A stretch of 64,000 nucleotides of DNA from Massilia sp. Se16.2.3 (GCF_014171595.1 NZ_CP050451.1:992001-1056000); one strand, 5' to 3'; numbered from the stretch's first letter, positions 35,072-47,287 are shown. Made by a program: numbers and translations. Notes: a model not told the origin generated them from the sequence alone.

Positions 35072-37213
35072 ATGAAACGACCACAAATGCTCATCATCGC
35101 AGCCAGCCTGGCGTTCGCCGGCGCGGCCTTTGCGGCTACCCCCGCGGCACCTGCCGGCGCCACGCTGGACGCGTCCAACCCGTTCGCCAAGCCGAGCGCG
35201 CTGCCGTTCAACTACCCGGCCTTCGACAAGATCAAGGACGAGCACTTCCTGCCGGCCTATGCCGCGGGCATGCGCGAGCAGCTGCGCGAAGTGGCAGGCA
35301 TTGCCAATAACCCGAAGGCGCCGACGTTCGACAACACCATCGTCGCGCTGGAGCGTTCGGGCCAGATGCTGTCGCGCGTGGGCGCCGTGTTCTCGAACCT
35401 GCAGACCGCCAACACGAATGACCGCCTGAATGCCATCGACAGCGAAATGTCGCCGAAACTGGCCGCCCACAACGACGCCATCTACCTGAACCCGAAACTG
35501 TTCAAGCGCGTCGAAACGCTGCACGCCAAGCGCGCCAAGCTGGGCCTGGACGCCGAGTCGACCTTCCTGCTCGAGCGCTACTACAAGGAATTCGTGCGCG
35601 CCGGTGCCAGGCTGTCGAACGCCGACAAGGAAAAGCTGAAAGCCTATAACGGCCAGATCGCCAGCCTGCAGTCGGAGTTCTCGCAGCGGGTGCTGAAGGA
35701 AGCGAATGCCTCGGCACTGGTGATCAACACCCGCGAAGAGCTGGCCGGCCTGTCGGACGCGGAAATCACGGCTGCCGCCACGGAAGCGAAGAAGCGTGGT
35801 TTGGACGGCAAGTACGTCCTGACGATCGCCAACACCACCATCCAGGCGCCGCTCGCGCAGCTGACCAATCGCGCCGTGCGCGAACGCCTGCAGGCGGCCT
35901 CGATGAACCGCGGCTCGCGCGGCGGCGAATTCGACACGCGCGAACTGGTGCTCAAGCTGGCCAAGCTGCGCGCCGAACGCGCCACCCTGCTCGGCTACCC
36001 GAACTACGCCGCCTATTCGCAGGAACTGGAAACGGCGAAGAACCCGGCCGCCGTCAACAAGCTGCTGGCCGAACTGGCCAAGCCCGCGATCGGCAACGCG
36101 AAAAAAGAAGCTGCCGAGATGCAGAAGATCGTCGATGCCGAGAAGGGAGGCTTCCAGATCGCCGCCCATGACTGGGCCTTCTACACCGACAAGGTGCGCG
36201 CGGCCCGCTACAACTTCGACGAAAACCAGCTGCGTCCGTATTTCGAACTGAATAACGTGCTGCTCAACGGCGTGTTCTTCGCGGCGAACAAGGAATTCGG
36301 CCTGTCGTTCAAGGAGCGCAAGGATCTGCCGGTCTACGACCCGGACGTGCGCACTTTCGATGTGATCGATGCCGACGGCAAGCAGCTGGCGATCTTCATC
36401 TTCGACCCGTATGCCCGCGCCAACAAGCAGGGCGGCGCCTGGATGAACGAATACGTGTCGCAGTCGCACCTGCTGGGCAAACACCCGGTGGTGGCCAACC
36501 ACCTGAACATCCCGAAGCCGCCCGCTGGCGAGCCGACCCTGATGACCTATGACGAAGTGCGCACCGCCTTCCACGAATTCGGTCACGCGCTGCACGGCAT
36601 GTTCTCGAACGTGAAGTATCCGCACTTCTCGGGTACGAACGTGCCGCGCGACTTCGTCGAGTACCCGTCGCAGGTCAACGAGATGTGGGCGATCTGGCCC
36701 GAGGTGCTGTCGAACTACGCCAAGCACCACAAGACCGGCGCGCCGATGCCGAAGGAATTGCTGGACAAGGTCGTCGCTTCCAAAAAATTCAACCAGGGCT
36801 TCATGACCAGCGAATACCTGGCCGCCTCGCTGCTCGACCAGCGCTGGCACCAGCTGACCCCGGCGCAGGTGCCGACCGACGTGCTGGCCTTCGAGGCGCA
36901 GGCGCTGAAGGAAGCCGGCGTCGACTACGCTCCGGTGCCGCCGCGCTACCGCACGACCTATTTCTCGCACTCGATGAACGGCGGCTACTCGGCCGGCTAC
37001 TACGCCTACCTGTGGAGCGAAAAGCTCGACGCCGACACGGTCGAGTGGTTCAAGGAAAACGGCGGCCTGTCGCGCAAGAACGGCGACCACTTCCGCAAGA
37101 CCCTGCTCTCGCGCGGTGGTACCACCGAGGCGATGAACCTGTTCCGCGATTTCCGCGGCCGCGATCCGATCATCGAGCCGCTGCTGGAACGGCGCGGGTT
37201 GACCGGGCAGTGA
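35072..37213 (+). CDS. M3 family metallopeptidase (peptidyl-dipeptidase Dcp-like), copy 1
   Basis: 713 residues with signal peptide MKRPQMLIIAASLAFAGAAF (cleavage near AFA-A), so periplasmic. Zinc site HEFGH at 501-505 within TYDEVRTAFHEFGHALHGMF, with the third ligand Glu in RDFVEYPSQVNEMW about 25 residues on, as in Dcp, oligopeptidase A and thimet oligopeptidase. The C-terminal YFSHSMNGGYSAGYYAYLWS is the substrate-binding Tyr/His loop of M3 enzymes. It probably removes dipeptides from the C-termini of imported or turned-over peptides. A second gene of the same family and almost equal length follows 298 bases downstream. Confidence 0.93.
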   Translation: MKRPQMLIIAASLAFAGAAFAATPAAPAGATLDASNPFAKPSALPFNYPAFDKIKDEHFLPAYAAGMREQLREVAGIANNPKAPTFDNTIVALERSGQMLSRVGAVFSNLQTANTNDRLNAIDSEMSPKLAAHNDAIYLNPKLFKRVETLHAKRAKLGLDAESTFLLERYYKEFVRAGARLSNADKEKLKAYNGQIASLQSEFSQRVLKEANASALVINTREELAGLSDAEITAAATEAKKRGLDGKYVLTIANTTIQAPLAQLTNRAVRERLQAASMNRGSRGGEFDTRELVLKLAKLRAERATLLGYPNYAAYSQELETAKNPAAVNKLLAELAKPAIGNAKKEAAEMQKIVDAEKGGFQIAAHDWAFYTDKVRAARYNFDENQLRPYFELNNVLLNGVFFAANKEFGLSFKERKDLPVYDPDVRTFDVIDADGKQLAIFIFDPYARANKQGGAWMNEYVSQSHLLGKHPVVANHLNIPKPPAGEPTLMTYDEVRTAFHEFGHALHGMFSNVKYPHFSGTNVPRDFVEYPSQVNEMWAIWPEVLSNYAKHHKTGAPMPKELLDKVVASKKFNQGFMTSEYLAASLLDQRWHQLTPAQVPTDVLAFEAQALKEAGVDYAPVPPRYRTTYFSHSMNGGYSAGYYAYLWSEKLDADTVEWFKENGGLSRKNGDHFRKTLLSRGGTTEAMNLFRDFRGRDPIIEPLLERRGLTGQ

Positions 37214-37255
37214 TTGCCGGCGCGGGCTGCGGCCTGCGCCAACAATGATCATCGT

Positions 37256-37386
37256 TCCGCGTGGGGCGGAGCTGGGAATTCGGGCAGCATGCTGCCCGCC
37301 AGCGAAGCGCCCTGCCCGACAGGGCAGGGCCCGGAGTGCCCACCCTACAAATGCGACCGTAGGGTGCGCACCCCGTGCGCACGCGG
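37256..37386. repeat. Paired-hairpin intergenic repeat, family 1, copy R4
   Basis: Left, reversed units: CCGCGTGGG start (37257) and a segment containing the palindrome CGGGCAGCATGCTGCCCG and the hairpin GCCCTGCC/GGCAGGGC, ending GTGCCCACCCTAC (near 37348). Right, forward unit: GTAGGGTGCGCACCCCGTGC continuing to ACGCGG (37359-37386), a TGCGCAC/GTGCGCA stem. It fills most of the gap between the two M3 peptidase genes. Confidence 0.7.
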
Positions 37387-37511
37387 AAGCCGGCATCATG
37401 CTGGCGCCTTTAGACACCGAAAACGGTCGCGCCTCGTTGGCGCTTCAAGAAGTGCACCCACGCCTCCGTAAGACATTCACTCTTCTGCAACATAAAACCA
37501 CACGAGACACC

Positions 37512-39650
37512 ATGAACCGTCCCCACATCCTCCTGATCGCCGCGGCCAGCGCCGCTGTCGCCAATTTCGCCGTCGCCGCCCCCACGGCCCCGGCCTCGCA
37601 ACTGGAAGCCTCGAACCCCTTCGCCAAGGAGAGCGCGCTGCCTTTCCACTACCCGGCCTGGGACAAGATCAAGAACGAGCATTTCGCCCCGGCCTATGCC
37701 GAAGGCATGCGCCAGCAGGCCGCCGAGATCGAGAAGATCGCCGCTAACCGCGCCGCGCCAACCTTCGACAACACCATCGTCGCGATGGAGCGTTCCGGCC
37801 AGCTGCTCAACCGCGTCGGCAGCGTGTTCAACACGCTCACCGGTTCGTACACCAACGACACCCTGATCGCCCTCGACAAGGAACTGGCGCCGAAGCTGTC
37901 GGCCCACAGCGATGCGATCCGCCTGAACCCGAAACTGTACGCGCGCGTGAAAGCCCTGTACGACAAGCGCAACAAGTTGGGCCTGGACGCCGAATCGAAG
38001 TACCTGATCGAGCGCTACCACACCGATTTCGTGCGCGCCGGCGCCAAACTCTCAAGCGACGACAAGCAGAAGCTGAAAGCGATGAACGGTGAACTGGCCG
38101 CGCTGTCGACCCAGTTCGCGCAGAACGTGCTGAAGGAAGCGAATGCGTCGGCACTGGTCGTCGACACCCGCGCCGAGCTGGCCGGCATGTCGGACAAGCA
38201 GATCGACGTCGCCGCCCTTGAGGCAAAGAAGCGTGGCCTGGACGGCAAGTTCGTGCTGCCGGTCGTGAACACCACCCAGCAGGCGGCCCTGTCGGTATTG
38301 ACCAACCGCGCCACCCGCGAAAAGCTGCTGGCTGCATCGCTGGCGCGCGGCTCGCGCGGCGGTGAATTCGACAACCGCGAGGTCGTGCTGAAAATCGCCC
38401 GCCTGCGCGCCGAACGCGCCACGCTGCTGGGCTACCCGAACCACGCCGCCTACAACCTGGAAGACCAGACCGCGAAGACCACTGGCGCCGTCAACAGCCT
38501 GCTGGCCGAATTCGCCAAGCCGGCCGTGAACAACGCGCGCAAGGAAGCGGCCGAAATCCAGAAAGTGATCGACGCCGAGAAGGGTGGCTTCCAGGCCGCC
38601 GCCCATGACTGGGCCTTTTACAGCGACAAGGTGCGCCAGCAGCGCTATGCCTTCGACGCCAGCCAGCTGCGTCCGTATTTCGAACTGAACCGCGTGCTGC
38701 AGGACGGCGTCTTCTTCGCCGCCAACAAGGAATTCGGCATCAGCTTCAAGGAACGCAAGGACTTGCCGACCTATGACGCCGATGTGCGCGTCTTCGACGT
38801 GTTCGACACCGACGGCAAACAGCTGGCGATCTTCACCTTCGACCCCTACGCGCGCCCGATCAAGCGCGGCGGCGCCTGGGCCAATGCCTGGGTGGCGCAA
38901 TCGAAACTGCTGGGCACGAAGCCGGTCATCGCGAATAACCTGAATATTCCGAAGCCGGCCGCGGGCGAGCCGACCCTGCTGACCTACGACGAAGTGCGCA
39001 CGATGTTCCACGAGTTCGGCCACGCCCTGCACGGCATGTTCTCGGACGTGAAATACCCGCGCTTCTCGGGCTCGCGCGTGCCACGCGACTACGTCGAATT
39101 CCCCTCGCAGGTGAACGAGATGTGGATGGCCTGGCCGGAAGTGCTGGCCAATTATGCGAAGCACTACCAGACCGGCGAGGCGATGCCGAAGGAGCTGCTC
39201 GACAAGGTGCAAGCCTCGCAGCAGTTCAACGAAGGCTTCCGCACCACCGAGTACCTGGCGGCGTCGCTGCTGGACCAGGCCTGGCACCAGCTGTCCCCTA
39301 ACCAGATCCCGACCGACGTGCTGGCCTTCGAGGCTGAGGCACTGAAGAAGGCGGGTGTCGACTTCGCGCTGGTACCGCCGCGCTACCGCACCACCTACTT
39401 CTCGCACACCTTCTCGGGCGGCTACTCGGCCGGCTACTACGGCTACCTGTGGGCCGAGAAGCTCGACGCCGATACCGTGAACTGGTTCAAGGAACATGGC
39501 GGCCTGACCCGCAAGAATGGCGATCACTTCCGCAAGAGCCTGCTCTCGCGCGGCGGCACGCTCGATGCGATGCAGATGTACCGCAATTTCAGCGGGCGCG
39601 ATGCGCAAGTGCAGCCGTTGCTGGAGCGTCGTGGGTTGACTGGTCAGTAA
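37512..39650 (+). CDS. M3 family metallopeptidase (peptidyl-dipeptidase Dcp-like), copy 2
   Basis: 712 residues with signal peptide MNRPHILLIAAASAAVANFA. Zinc motif HEFGH at 500-504 (TYDEVRTMFHEFGHALHGMF), third ligand in RDYVEFPSQVNEMW, and the loop YFSHTFSGGYSAGYYGYLWA. It aligns end to end with copy 1 without gaps of note, including FDNTIVAMERSGQLLNRVGS and HDWAFYSDKVRQQRY, so the pair is a tandem duplication that has since diverged. Both keep the catalytic residues, arguing for two working periplasmic dipeptidases with different specificities. Confidence 0.93.
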   Translation: MNRPHILLIAAASAAVANFAVAAPTAPASQLEASNPFAKESALPFHYPAWDKIKNEHFAPAYAEGMRQQAAEIEKIAANRAAPTFDNTIVAMERSGQLLNRVGSVFNTLTGSYTNDTLIALDKELAPKLSAHSDAIRLNPKLYARVKALYDKRNKLGLDAESKYLIERYHTDFVRAGAKLSSDDKQKLKAMNGELAALSTQFAQNVLKEANASALVVDTRAELAGMSDKQIDVAALEAKKRGLDGKFVLPVVNTTQQAALSVLTNRATREKLLAASLARGSRGGEFDNREVVLKIARLRAERATLLGYPNHAAYNLEDQTAKTTGAVNSLLAEFAKPAVNNARKEAAEIQKVIDAEKGGFQAAAHDWAFYSDKVRQQRYAFDASQLRPYFELNRVLQDGVFFAANKEFGISFKERKDLPTYDADVRVFDVFDTDGKQLAIFTFDPYARPIKRGGAWANAWVAQSKLLGTKPVIANNLNIPKPAAGEPTLLTYDEVRTMFHEFGHALHGMFSDVKYPRFSGSRVPRDYVEFPSQVNEMWMAWPEVLANYAKHYQTGEAMPKELLDKVQASQQFNEGFRTTEYLAASLLDQAWHQLSPNQIPTDVLAFEAEALKKAGVDFALVPPRYRTTYFSHTFSGGYSAGYYGYLWAEKLDADTVNWFKEHGGLTRKNGDHFRKSLLSRGGTLDAMQMYRNFSGRDAQVQPLLERRGLTGQ

Positions 39651-39660
39651 TAGTTGCATG

Positions 39661-39685
39661 ACGGTGGCGGATTGTTTGCCACCGT
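39661..39685 (+). terminator. Hairpin after the M3 peptidase pair
   Basis: Inverted repeat ACGGTGGC (39661-39668) / GCCACCGT (39678-39685) with a nine-base T-rich loop, 11 bases after the stop. No T-run follows directly, so termination may instead depend on the adjacent family-1 repeat, whose right unit ends ACGCGTTTTTT. Confidence 0.45.
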
Positions 39686-39703
39686 CGCGAATGCATTGAT
39701 GTT

Positions 39704-39799
39704 GTACCGCGTGGGCACGGGTGCCCACCCTACGTTACGCGACGGCCAGTGGCTGCGGCATAACGTAGGGTGGGCTCTTGAGCCCACGCGTTTTTTCGT
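39704..39799. repeat. Paired-hairpin intergenic repeat, family 1, copy R5
   Basis: Compact copy. Reversed unit at 39704-39739: ACCGCGTGGGCAC GG GTGCCCACCCTACG. Forward unit at 39757-39799: CGTAGGGTGGGCTC TT GAGCCCACGCG followed by six Ts. The inner ends ACGTTACGC / GCATAACGT are themselves inverted with one mismatch. The right unit with its T-run looks like a functional terminator. Confidence 0.78.
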
Positions 39800-39869
39800 G
39801 TGCACGCATACCCCCACGAATCCGGTGTATAAATCACCGGGTTCCCACCATGAAAAACAAAGCCCAGCG

Positions 39870-40082
39870 ATGAGTGTTCAATCCCTCCACGGTATTACCT
39901 TAGAATCCCTGTTAACCCGCCTGGTCGAGCACTATGGCTGGGAGGGACTCGGCCGCCGGATCGACATCAATTGCTTCCAGAAAGACCCGAGCATCAAGTC
40001 GAGCCTGAAGTTCCTGCGCCGCACGCCGTGGGCGCGCGAGCAGGTCGAGCAGCTGTACCTCGAGACCCGCTTCACCAACTAG
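39870..40082 (+). CDS. VF530 family DNA-binding protein (DUF2132)
   Basis: 70 residues. The whole sequence matches the VF530/DUF2132 family: [58 protein letters not shown]. The family has a small helical fold suggested to bind DNA; the biological role is not established. ATG at 39870 gives the family length, and longer in-frame starts run into repeat R5. Followed after 12 bases by a DUF4404 gene, probably in one transcript. Confidence 0.88.
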   Translation: MSVQSLHGITLESLLTRLVEHYGWEGLGRRIDINCFQKDPSIKSSLKFLRRTPWAREQVEQLYLETRFTN

Positions 40083-40094
40083 AGCGAGAACGCC

Positions 40095-40379
40095 ATGCTG
40101 AACGAGAACGATTCGAACCTGAAAGCGCACCTGAAAACCCTGCACCGCAGCCTGTCCGAGACCGACGAGGTCGACGAGGAGTTGCAGATGCTGCTGCGCC
40201 AGCTCGATGGCGATATCAAGCACGTGCTCGAGCGCCGCGCAGATGCCGACCTCGACGCCAACACCTATGGCCTCGGCACCCGCACCCAGGAACTGAGCGC
40301 CCGCTTCGCCGCGCGCCACCCGACCGTGTCCTCGGCCCTGAGCGAGCTTGGCAACATCCTGTCGAGCATGGGTATCTAG
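40095..40379 (+). CDS. DUF4404 family protein
   Basis: 94 residues, mostly amphipathic helices: LKAHLKTLHRSLSETDEVDE, LLRQLDGDIKHVLERRAD, LSARFAARHPTVSSALSELG, ending NILSSMGI. This is the DUF4404 pattern; function unknown. It has no signal or membrane segment. It lies 12 bases after VF530 and is followed by the YgiQ gene after 127 bases. Confidence 0.8.
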   Translation: MLNENDSNLKAHLKTLHRSLSETDEVDEELQMLLRQLDGDIKHVLERRADADLDANTYGLGTRTQELSARFAARHPTVSSALSELGNILSSMGI

Positions 40380-40506
40380 CCAACCGGCAAGGCAGCGCCA
40401 CAACGCTGCTGCTGAGATGGCTTCTCAGCCACAAGTCATTGATATTCAAGCCATTTTTCGGACGGGAATGAGCCGGTAAAGCGGTTTTCCGGTAAAATAC
40501 CGGCCA

Positions 40507-42825
<2,319 letters not shown>

Positions 42826-42877
42826 GCGGAGTCAAAGGGCGCGCTTCGCAGCGTCGCCCAAGCTGCGATCGATACGA

Positions 42878-42914
42878 AACCAGTGCCTGCGTTCACGCAG
42901 GCGCTGGTTTTTTT
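42878..42914 (+). terminator. Rho-independent terminator of ygiQ
   Basis: Stem AAACCAG-x-GCCTGCGT / ACGCAGGC-x-CTGGTTT with loop TC, one internal T/G mismatch position, then seven Ts. It lies about 50 bases beyond the stop codon. The rest of the gap to 43123 shows only the palindrome described next. Confidence 0.9.
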
Positions 42915-43063
42915 ATGTCCGTTGCAGATTGACTACGTAACATTATCAAGCTTGCACCGTCGTGCTGCGATGCGGCTGAGGACCTCTTCTAAAGCCGCCA
43001 ATCGTGCATACCTGATTCGTGAAACGGTGTAACATAATTCTTTTGGGAAACAAGAGTTACATT

Positions 43064-43081
43064 CCTGGCATGCATGCCAGG
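43064..43081. promoter_or_regulatory. Perfect 18-base palindrome upstream of the diguanylate cyclase gene
   Basis: CCTGGCATGCATGCCAGG, a perfect dyad centred 51 bases before the ATG at 43124. The position suits a repressor or activator site. I do not recognise the binding protein. Confidence 0.45.
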
Positions 43082-43123
43082 TGGATGGAGCAGTTGCAGT
43101 AGTCGCTCTGCCGTAACCTGCCC

Positions 43124-44284
43124 ATGAGGATTCCAGTGATCGATCATCAAACTTATATGTTGGCAGTTGGCATCGGCAACCTGTCGTTTGCCCTGCTGTT
43201 GGCCGCCTATATACGCTGCACCGCCAATAGTCCGGCCCTGCCGGTATGGATGTGGGCACGCATGGCCTTCGGCCTGACCCAGCTGCTTGCCTATGCGCGT
43301 CCGCTGGAAGGCTCGCCCCTGCTGGCAGCAATGGAATCGGCCGGCTGGGTTGCCGGCCTGACCCTCGAGTCGACTGCCTATGCGATTTTCTTCGGCTACA
43401 AAAACTGGCGCCGTACCCTGGTACCGGTCTGGGGACTATGCCTGCTGCTGGCCTGTGCGGCGACACTGAACGGTTTCGCCTACGCGCAGCTGATCGGCGC
43501 CGTGTCGCTCGTCATGGGATGCGGCACCCTGCTGGCCGGCATGATGCTGGTGCATCCGCACCTGCATGGCATCACTCCACTGAAACGCCTGATCGGCGCG
43601 AGCGACCTCGTCTCCGGTGCCGGCCTTGCGTTGTGGGGCTGCATCGTCGCCGCCGGCATGCCCGAACCGGAGTGGGGCCGTACCGTGGCCTATATCTCGG
43701 GCTACCTGCTCATGCTGGTGAACGGCTTTGGTTTCATGTTGATGAGCAAGCAGCGCGACGATGCACGCATGGAGCGCCTGGCCACCACCGACGACCTGAC
43801 CGGTTTACTGAACCGGCGCGCCTTCTATGCGCAGACCGAAGCGGCGCGCATGCTGGCGCTGCGCCAGGCCCAGCCGATGGCCCTGCTGATGCTCGACATC
43901 GACCATTTCAAGCAACTGAACGACCGCTTCGGCCACGCTACCGGCGACGAGGCCCTGGTCAAGTTCGCCGCCACTTGCCATGCCGCCTTGCGCGAGCACG
44001 ACATCCTGGGTCGCATGGGCGGCGAGGAATTCGCGCTGGCACTGCCCGGCACCGACCTGGCGGGCGCCGTCAACGCGGCCGAGCGCCTGCGCCAGGCCGT
44101 GGTCGACACGCGCCTGCTCACCTGCGGCAACCAGTACACGATGACGGTCAGTATCGGCCTGGTCGTGATCGAGCCGGACGAAGCCCTGTCGGCGGCATTG
44201 GCGCGCGCCGACCAGGCCCTGTATGCGGCCAAGCGCGGCGGGCGCAACCGGGTGGAAGTCGGCCCGACGCGCCGCTGCGCTTAA
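43124..44284 (+). CDS. Membrane-bound diguanylate cyclase (GGDEF)
   Basis: 386 residues. About six membrane helices in the first 205 residues (MLAVGIGNLSFALLLAAYI onward) without a recognisable sensor motif. The GGDEF domain follows (about 215-380): TTDDLTGLLNRRAFY, LMLDIDHFKQLNDRFGHATG, and the active site GRMGGEEFALALPG. The inhibitory RxxD site is present as REHD five residues before GGEEF, so product inhibition is expected. It makes cyclic di-GMP, which controls biofilm and motility switching. Its stop shares TTAA (44281-44284) with the stop of the convergent kinase gene. Confidence 0.92.
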   Translation: MRIPVIDHQTYMLAVGIGNLSFALLLAAYIRCTANSPALPVWMWARMAFGLTQLLAYARPLEGSPLLAAMESAGWVAGLTLESTAYAIFFGYKNWRRTLVPVWGLCLLLACAATLNGFAYAQLIGAVSLVMGCGTLLAGMMLVHPHLHGITPLKRLIGASDLVSGAGLALWGCIVAAGMPEPEWGRTVAYISGYLLMLVNGFGFMLMSKQRDDARMERLATTDDLTGLLNRRAFYAQTEAARMLALRQAQPMALLMLDIDHFKQLNDRFGHATGDEALVKFAATCHAALREHDILGRMGGEEFALALPGTDLAGAVNAAERLRQAVVDTRLLTCGNQYTMTVSIGLVVIEPDEALSAALARADQALYAAKRGGRNRVEVGPTRRCA

Positions 44285-47008
44285 GCTGATCCAGGCCCGT
44301 CGCTTGCCAGTGCAGCGAGCAGCTCCTGCACCACCTTCACCTGCACCGGCTTCGTGAGATGGTGATCGAAACCGGCCTCGGCTGAACGGAGGCGGTCGCT
44401 TTCGGTTCCCCATCCTGTCAGCGCCACCAGCGTCATGCCCGCCAGCCCGGGCGTGCGGCGAATGGCGCTGGCTGTCTGGTAGCCGTTCATGCCGGGCATG
44501 CCGATGTCGAGAAAGGCTACCTGCGGCAGGAATTCGCGGGCGGCGGCCAGGGCTTCGATGCCGTCGTGGGCGATGCGCGTCGTGTGCCCGCTGACCTCGA
44601 GGATCATCGACAGCGTCAGCGCGGCGTCGACGTTGTCGTCCACCACCAGCACGCGCACCGGTCCGGCGCCGGCGGCGGGCGTGTCAACCGTGTCCGGTGC
44701 ACCTGCGCGTCTCCCCTGCCAGCGGCAGCCTGACGATAAACGTGCTGCCGCGGCCGGCGCCGGGGCTTCTTGCGCTGACACTGCCGCCGTGCATGTCGAC
44801 GAGGCGGCGTACCAGCGACAAGCCGATGCCCAGGCCGCCCGGGCATGCTCGGCATGGTGGTCGACCTGCTTGAACATGTCGAAGACGCTGGCCAGGGCGT
44901 CAGGCGGGATGCCGACGCCGCTGTCGCTGACCTCGATGACGGCGGTGTCGCCGTCCCGGCTCACTTTCAGGTCGATGCGCCCACCCCCGGGCGTGTACTT
45001 GGCCGCGTTGTTGAGCAGGTTGGCCACCACCTGGGCGATGCGGGTGACGTCGGCATCGACCATCAGCGGGGCCTCGGGGAGGTCGACATGCAGGCGGTGG
45101 CGGCTGGCCTCGATCAGGGACAGGCTCGTTTCCAGCGCGCTCGACAGGATGTGCTGCAGTTCCGCCCGTTCGCGCTTGAGTTCCAGCTTGCCACCGCTGA
45201 TGCGGGCGACGTCGAGCAGGTCGTCGATCAGGTGCACCATGTGGCCGACCTGGCGTTCCATCATTTCCCTGACCTTGCGCACGGCCGCGGCATCGTCGCC
45301 AGTGAGGCGCAGCACGCCCAGCCCGCTGCGGATCGGTGCCAGCGGGTTGCGCAGCTCATGGGCCAGCGTCGCCGGGGAATTCGGTCTTGCGGCGATCGGC
45401 ATCGGACAGGTCGTCGGCCAGCTGGCGCAGCCGGGCTTCCGAGCGCTTGCGCTCGGTGATGTCGGAAAACAGGATCGCGACCTTGCGGCTGTCGGCATCG
45501 CCCATCCGTGTGGCGTACACGTCGAACCAGCGCCCGACCGCGGGCGCCTCGCGTTCGAAGCGTACCGCCTCGCCCGTCAGCCCCACGCGGCCATAGGTGT
45601 CGAACCAGAAGGGGTCGAGTTCCGGCACGAGTTCCCTGGCGGTCTTGCCGGTCGCCCCGGTCACGCCGGTATGGCGCGCAAACATCGCGTTCATTTCGAG
45701 GAAACGGTAGTCGGCCGGCTGCCCGCCGGCATCGAAGATGAGGTCGAGGATGGCGAAGCCCTGGTCGACCGATTCGAACAGGGTGCGGTAGCGTTCCTCG
45801 CTGGCGCGCAGCTTTTCCGCCGCCCGGCGGCTCTCGGTGGTATCGAGCACGATCGCCACGAAGCCCTGGAATTCGCCCTCGGCGCTGCGCAGCGCGCTGA
45901 CGCTGCTGGTGGCCGGCTGCAGCGAGCCGTCCTTGCGCAGGTAGTGTTTGTCGATGACGAAATCCGGACCGCCTGCGACCAGCTTCTCTATCGCCGCCAA
46001 GGTCGCCGCCAGCGAGTCGGGCGCCGTCACGTTGGCCGCGCTTTTGCCGAGCAGCTCGGTCTCGGTGTATCCCAGCATGCCGCAATACTTCTGGTTCGCC
46101 AGCGTGATGCGGCCCTGCTGGTCCATCTGCACCACGCCGGTCGCGGCCTGGTGGACGATCTTCGCGAAGCGCTCGCGGCTTTCCAGCAGCGCGCTTTCGG
46201 CACGCTTGCGGTGGGTCTGGTCGACGCCATGGACGAGCAGTCCAGTGATGCGGCCGTCCCCATTGCGCAGGGCAGTGAAGACCAGGTCGATGAAGCGCTG
46301 CTCGAGCGGGGCACCGGGCTGGCGCTGCAGCATGACGGGCAGGTCGGTACCGAAGAAGGGTTCCCCGGTCAGGTAGACCTGGTCGAGCAGTTCCAGGTAG
46401 CCTTGCGCGGCGATTTCCGGCAGCGCGTCGCGCATTGCCTGGCCCGCCAGGTTGCGGTTGCCAACCAGTTGCAGGTAGTGTTCGTTGATGAGTTCGAAGA
46501 CATGGTCCGGCCCGGCCAGCACGCACATGAAGGCCGGGGTCTGGCGAAAGATGTCTTCCATGCGCGCATTGGCGGCCTGCACTTCGCGCAGCAGGCGTTC
46601 GCGTTCGGCCTCGGCCTCGACCTGGCCGGTGACATTGCGCGAGACTGCCAGCAGGTGACGCAGCTGGCCATCGTCTCCATGCACCGGCGTCACCATCACT
46701 TCCCACCAGCGCGGCGCGCCTTTGGCGGTCGGGCAGAAGGCCTTGAAATGGCCGGTCGTGCCGATCCTGGCCTGGGCCATGGCGGCATGGAGCTGTCCCT
46801 GGCTGTCGCGCGGCCAGAGCGATTCCCAGCGCGCACCGGCAACGATGCCGAAGTCGTCGATCTCCATGGCGCACATCCCGTTGCGGTTCATCGCCAGGAG
46901 GTGCCCTTCATTGCTGAGCAACTTCACGCAATCCGGGCTGCTTTCGAAAAGCTGCAGGCCCAGGGCGTTCGTGTCGAGAGGGGAGGAGTGGTGGCTGTCG
47001 TCCTGCAT
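44281..47008 (-). pseudogene. PAS-rich hybrid histidine kinase, reading frame broken three times
   Basis: About 909 codons in all. From MQDDSHHSSP at 47008: four PAS-like domains (RWWEVMVTPV, RFIDLVFTAL, FVAIVLDTTESRRAAEKLRA, VAILFSDITERKRSEARLRQ). Next is the HisKA box TLAHELRNPLAPI, the HATPase NLLNNAAKYTP and DSGVGIPPD, then a receiver domain [19 protein letters not shown] with LDIGMPGMNGY, ALTGWG and KPV. Frame changes occur at about 45374-45378 (just before the H-box), 44838-44843 (CCCGGG run) and about 44700-44712. All catalytic motifs survive in one or another frame, so sequencing error is a good explanation. No cognate transcription factor is adjacent; it may signal to the convergent diguanylate cyclase pathway, but that is speculation. 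Confidence 0.83.
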
Positions 47009-47174
47009 TCGCTGGTTCCAGTGTGCATTCGCTCATGGGGAAAACGCCGTGGCGCAGGGGCTATCTATAGCACGGGCGGAAGAGCGGAACTGTTCGTTCG
47101 ATAACCCATGGCGGGTATGGGAAGAGTCTGCAGGAAGATAAAAGCAGGATGAAAATGAAACCGTCGCGTAAACG

Positions 47175-47202
47175 AAAAAAGGAACCTTGCGGTTCCCTTT
47201 TT
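47175..47202 (-). terminator. Terminator of the tRNA transcript
   Basis: On the minus strand: GGGAACC GCAA GGTTCC followed by six Ts, preceded by a run of As. It lies nine bases after the 3' end of tRNA-Asp. It can also work on the plus strand. Confidence 0.88.
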
Positions 47203-47210
47203 CTTGATGC

Positions 47211-47287
47211 TGGCGGAGCGGACGGGGCTCGAACCCGCGACCCCCGGCGTGACAGGCCGGTATTCTAACCAACTGAACTACCGCTCC
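47211..47287 (-). tRNA. tRNA-Asp (GTC)
   Basis: Complete cloverleaf on the minus strand: acceptor GGAGCGG/CCGCTCC, D arm with TAGTTCAGTTGGTTAGA, anticodon loop CTGTCAC with anticodon GTC, T arm GGGTTCGAGCCCC-type, discriminator G and encoded CCA (47211-47213). It lies 35 bases from tRNA-Val on the same strand, and both end before a shared terminator. Confidence 0.97.

Noticed and set aside
38052..39728. Long minus-strand open frame over the second M3 peptidase
   Set aside because: Shadow of the peptidase reading frame; a similar shadow exists over the first copy.
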